Assembly (NCBI GenBank): GCA_003557765.1
Contig: PWNO01000142.1
Span: 1 to 26,963, forward strand
Length of the DNA: 26,963 bases
Direction of reading: 5' to 3'
Source of the DNA: Bacteroidales bacterium
GTDB taxonomy: Bacteria; Bacteroidota; Bacteroidia; Bacteroidales; UBA7960
Below the pieces are notes generated by a model. It was not told the DNA's origin. It made no database searches and worked only from the letters and a program-made list of their open reading frames with translations. Both the position numbers and the translations under genes were made by a program. Of this stretch, positions 23,706 to 26,963 are shown in pieces. Position 1 is the stretch's first letter, and each line of letters starts with the position of its first letter.

Positions 23706-26441
23706 ATGACCAGCGATAAACATATTCACGACAAGCATGATCCCGGCGAAGAGGGTCCCCATGAACCATCCACTGACAGCACTGATGCTATTGGTGGTGA
23801 GAGCAGCAAGGTGACCCGTTTGTCTGGCATGTATGAGGACTGGTTCCTCGATTATGCCAGTTATGTGATCCTCGAACGTGCTGTGCCTGAAATCCGTGAC
23901 GGCCTCAAACCCGTGCAGCGACGTATCCTGCATGCCATGAAAGAGCTTGATGATGGTCGTTACAACAAGGTAGCCAACATCATTGGCCATACCATGAAGT
24001 ATCATCCGCATGGCGATGCGTCTATCGGAGATGCACTTGTGCAGCTTGGACAAAAAGATCTGCTTATCGACACCCAGGGCAACTGGGGCAACATTCTTAC
24101 CGGCGACAGCGCCGCCGCACCCCGCTACATAGAGGCCCGACCCTCGAAATTTGCCCTGGACGTGCTGTACAACCCTAAAACCACCATCTGGAAAACCAGT
24201 TATGATGGCCGCAACAAAGAGCCGCGCTATCTGCCTGTCAAATTCCCTTTGCTGCTTGCGCAGGGAGTGGAAGGTATTGCCGTCGGACTGGCCTCAAAAA
24301 TATTGCCACACAACTTCATTGAATTGATCGACGCATCCATTGCTTACCTCCGGGGTGAAGAGCCTGATATCCTGCCGGATTTTCAGTCGGGCGGCTATGC
24401 CGATTTCTCGAAATACAACGGCGGCCAGCGGGGAGGAAAGGTGCGCATCCGGGCCAGGATTAATATCCAGGATAAGAAAACCCTGGTAATCAATGAGATC
24501 CCTTTTGGCACGACGACCGTGAGCTTGATGGACAGCATCGTAGCAGCCAATGACAAAGGGAAGATCAAGATCAAAAAGATAGAGGACAATACAGCCGAGC
24601 ATGTAGAGATCGTGATCCACCTGGCCACTGGCATCTCCCCGGATCAGGCCATCGATGCCCTGTATCTTTTTACCGACTGTGAGGTGGGCATTTCCCCGAA
24701 TTGCTGTGTGATTGAAGGAGGGAAACCCCGTTTTTTAAGTGTGAATGAAGTGCTTAAGATCTCTGCAGACCATACCGTGGATCTGCTCAGGAAGGAGCTG
24801 GAAATAGCGCGTGACGAGCTCATGGAAAAACTATTGTATGCCAGCCTGGAGAAAATCTTTATTGAAAACCGTATCTATCGGAAGATTGAGCAGTGTACAA
24901 CCTGGGATGCAGTAATCAAAACCATTGACAAAGGTTTGGAGCCCTTTAAACCTCAATTTTACCGCAAGATCATCAAAGAAGACATCATTCATCTTACCGA
25001 AATCAAGATCAAGCGGATTTCAAAATATGATAGTTTCAATGCGGATAAGGAGATCAGCAAGCTGGAAGAACGTCTTGAACAGGTACGTCACAGCCTGGAG
25101 CATCTTATAGATCATGCCATCACCTATTTCAAGGGAATAAAGAAGAAGTTTGGTGCCGGCCGTGAAAGGAAGACAGAGATCAGGTTTTTTGATAGTATCG
25201 ATGCTTCACGAGTGGCGGTTGCCAATGCGAAGCTTTATGTGAACCGGGAAGAAGGTTTTGCAGGTACCGAATTGAAAAAGGATGAGTTTGTCTGCGAATG
25301 TTCTGACCTGGATGACATCATCGTGTTCAGGGAAGATGGCACTTACGTGGTTACTAAGGTAACCGGGAAGTCCTACGTGGGTAAAAATATTCTGCATATC
25401 GGTGTTTTCGAACGCAATGACGAACGCACCATTTACAATGTCATATACCGCGATGGATCCGGAGGTGTCACTTACATGAAGCGTTTTCCCGTGAAGGGGG
25501 TTACCCGTGACAAGGAATATGATCTGACCCGGGGCACCAAAGGCAGTAAGGTGCTCTATTTTACTGCCAACCCCAACGGGGAAGCTGAGGTGGTCACCGT
25601 ATATCTGCGGCATAAGCCGCGACTGAAAAAAACAGTTTTTGACCTGGACTTCAGTGAATTGGCCATCAAGGGCCGGGGGGCTGCCGGCAACATACTCACC
25701 AGGCATGCTGTCAGACGCATCGTATTGAAGGATGAAGGTGTTTCCACGCTGGGCGCCATTGGGATCTGGTTTGATGATACCGTGTTGCGCCTGAATTCAG
25801 ATCACCGTGGGAAATTCCTGGGTGACTTCAAGGGCGATGAGAAGATCATTGCCGTATATGCCGCTGGTAACTACCGGGTAATGAACTTTGATCTTTCCAA
25901 CCATTTTGAAGAAAACCCGCTCATCTTGCAAAAGCTGCATCCTGGTATCATCATCACGGCCATCTATTATGATGCTGAACAGGGCTATTATTATATCAAA
26001 CGCTTTGAACCGGAAGCAAATGGCAAAGTGCATGGATTCATCGGGGACCACGACGATAACAGGCTCGTGCTTGTCACCACGGATGCTTATCCGCGCGTGA
26101 AGGTCTGCTTCCCGGAAACTGCGCGCCGACAGAAGACTGAAGAAGAGATCGATGTGGTGGAGTTTATTGCTGTCAAGAGCATGCGTGCTCGTGGCAAACG
26201 GCTTTCAAACACGGACATCGGGAAGTTGGAGTGGCTGGAACCCCTCATCAAAGACGACAAGCAGGAATCACCAGCAGAGCACGATCAGGATGTTCAAGCA
26301 GAAGATTCACCGGCAACACCTCCTGAAGATGCAGCCGCGGTCAATGATGAGGAAGCCACGGATGATCGTGAGGAAAAGCCTCGTGATTCTGGTGCCCCGG
26401 GAGATAAAGAGAAGCAGATCAGGCTGGATTTGGATATTTAG
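23706..26441 (+). CDS. parC: DNA topoisomerase IV subunit A (ParC/GyrA family)
   Basis: This is the DNA-cleaving subunit of a type IIA topoisomerase; with ParE it unlinks daughter chromosomes. The 911-aa protein has a charged leader (1-35), then the winged-helix/tower core with the nicking tyrosine Y141 after R140 (AAAPRYIEARPS) and the quinolone-region sequence YHPHGDASIGD. A coiled coil follows at about 430-475, then a beta-pinwheel C-terminal domain at about 500-830. No clear GyrA box is seen, which favours ParC over GyrA. The tail (about 850-911) is long, acidic and low-complexity. Position A105 corresponds to GyrA S83. parE is not in the window. The start at 23706 has no strong ribosome site, and the true start could lie slightly downstream. 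Confidence 0.9.
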   Translation: MTSDKHIHDKHDPGEEGPHEPSTDSTDAIGGESSKVTRLSGMYEDWFLDYASYVILERAVPEIRDGLKPVQRRILHAMKELDDGRYNKVANIIGHTMKYHPHGDASIGDALVQLGQKDLLIDTQGNWGNILTGDSAAAPRYIEARPSKFALDVLYNPKTTIWKTSYDGRNKEPRYLPVKFPLLLAQGVEGIAVGLASKILPHNFIELIDASIAYLRGEEPDILPDFQSGGYADFSKYNGGQRGGKVRIRARINIQDKKTLVINEIPFGTTTVSLMDSIVAANDKGKIKIKKIEDNTAEHVEIVIHLATGISPDQAIDALYLFTDCEVGISPNCCVIEGGKPRFLSVNEVLKISADHTVDLLRKELEIARDELMEKLLYASLEKIFIENRIYRKIEQCTTWDAVIKTIDKGLEPFKPQFYRKIIKEDIIHLTEIKIKRISKYDSFNADKEISKLEERLEQVRHSLEHLIDHAITYFKGIKKKFGAGRERKTEIRFFDSIDASRVAVANAKLYVNREEGFAGTELKKDEFVCECSDLDDIIVFREDGTYVVTKVTGKSYVGKNILHIGVFERNDERTIYNVIYRDGSGGVTYMKRFPVKGVTRDKEYDLTRGTKGSKVLYFTANPNGEAEVVTVYLRHKPRLKKTVFDLDFSELAIKGRGAAGNILTRHAVRRIVLKDEGVSTLGAIGIWFDDTVLRLNSDHRGKFLGDFKGDEKIIAVYAAGNYRVMNFDLSNHFEENPLILQKLHPGIIITAIYYDAEQGYYYIKRFEPEANGKVHGFIGDHDDNRLVLVTTDAYPRVKVCFPETARRQKTEEEIDVVEFIAVKSMRARGKRLSNTDIGKLEWLEPLIKDDKQESPAEHDQDVQAEDSPATPPEDAAAVNDEEATDDREEKPRDSGAPGDKEKQIRLDLDI

Positions 26442-26472
26442 ACCTTCTGCCTTTTGGTGCTGCATGCCTTTA

Positions 26473-26489
26473 GCCTGTTAAGAACAGGC
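26473..26489 (+). other. Hairpin after parC, possible weak terminator
   Basis: GCCTGTT (26473-26479) and AACAGGC (26483-26489) make a perfect 7-bp stem with a 3-nt loop, 31 bp after the parC stop codon and between convergent genes. No T-run follows on either side, so intrinsic termination is uncertain. Confidence 0.4.
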
Positions 26490-26629
26490 GCGACAACTGC
26501 AAGAGATGATCCGGGGGGTTGGTATCAATGGATTGGGCGGCACAGGCAGGCTAATTCTCTCGCTGATCCATTTTTGTCAGGATTGGAGTGGAGGTCGTTG
26601 CACCTAAAGATCTACTGAAAAAACGTTAT

Positions 26630-26963
26630 TCACTTGTCGCTTGCTGCCAGTTTAATAATTTCCAGGATGGTTTGTGTGGCTTTCACCATACTTTCCAGCG
26701 GGATGTATTCATACCTCCCGTGAAAATGATGTCCGCCGGTAAACAGGTTGGGGCAGGGGAGTCCCATGTAAGATAACCGGGCCCCGTCGGTACCACCCCT
26801 GATGGGTCTGATCAGGGGTTCGACACCGATTCTCTCCATGGCCTCCCTGGCCAGGTCAATGATGTGCATCTGATCATGGATACGTGCATGCATGTTGTAA
26901 TACTGGTCTTTCATGTCAAGCTTGATGCGTTGCTCTCCATAGCGCTCTTTGAGTTGGTTGACG
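26630..26963 (-). CDS. pepT: Peptidase T, C-terminal part (cut by window end)
   Basis: This is the C-terminal 110 residues of an M20-family aminotripeptidase, which removes the N-terminal residue from tripeptides in the cytoplasm with two zinc ions. Visible are the conserved DQYYNM segment after the lid domain, then IRPIRGGTDGARLSYMGLPCPNLFTGGHHFHGRYEYIP. This includes the RGGTDG loop and the GGHHFHGRYEYIP motif, which supplies a late metal-binding histidine. The C-terminus, ending AASDK, is intact. The frame stays open to the window edge, so the rest of the gene continues beyond it. It is convergent with parC, with a 188-bp gap. The fragment matches peptidase T rather than other M20 enzymes. 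Confidence 0.93.
   Translation of the reverse strand, partial: VNQLKERYGEQRIKLDMKDQYYNMHARIHDQMHIIDLAREAMERIGVEPLIRPIRGGTDGARLSYMGLPCPNLFTGGHHFHGRYEYIPLESMVKATQTILEIIKLAASDK

Overview
The window reads as a chromosomal segment of a Bacteroidota genome, probably Bacteroidales/Marinilabiliales-like (the rank below phylum is a guess). Reasons: a TamB partner with a lipoprotein signal (TamL type), a BatA-domain protein, a DUF5916 outer-membrane protein, a bacterial tricorn protease, few Shine-Dalgarno sequences, and several promoter -7 elements of the TAnnTTTG type known from this phylum. I see no phage, transposase, CRISPR array, tRNA or rRNA.

Layout. (1) 1-2128, + strand: the 3' part of an rnf operon (partial rnfD, then rnfG, rnfE, rnfA), an ion-translocating ferredoxin:NAD+ oxidoreductase. 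(2) 2208-9503, - strand: a dihydropyrimidinase/hydantoinase, a DUF5916 outer-membrane protein, an unknown lipoprotein, a serine beta-lactamase-family protein with a four-helix membrane tail, and a 64-aa Bfd-like [2Fe-2S] protein. (3) 9822-10313, +: an FtnA-type ferritin, divergent from the Bfd-like gene and followed by a clear terminator. (4) 10505-17781, +: tamB and tamL, overlapping by 4 bp, for outer-membrane/envelope assembly. (5) 17786-21019, -: tricorn protease, convergent with tamL with a 4-bp gap. (6) 21413-26441, +: a BatA/vWA-like membrane protein and the topoisomerase IV A subunit (parC). (7) 26630-end, -: the C-terminal part of peptidase T.

How the genes work together. Rnf links ferredoxin/NADH redox chemistry to an ion gradient. 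The Bfd-like protein and ferritin plausibly form an iron storage and release pair. TamB and TamL form one envelope-assembly machine. The other genes are housekeeping or unknown and share no evident pathway.

The most unusual feature is the intergenic DNA. It holds three families of degenerate but strictly in-register short tandem repeats, with periods of 6 bp (CTYAAY), 7 bp (GCTNTTR, three loci, one arranged as a large palindrome directly after the Bfd-like stop codon) and 8 bp (GACAAAAR passing into GTCGAAAG, two related copies 12 kb apart). One octamer copy lies inside the 5' coding end of tamL, where a change in copy number would shift the reading frame. The leader of the BatA-like gene can fold into a 13-bp bulged stem followed by a T-run. 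The tamB promoter region carries a perfect 9-bp inverted repeat. No defence system or biosynthetic cluster was recognised.
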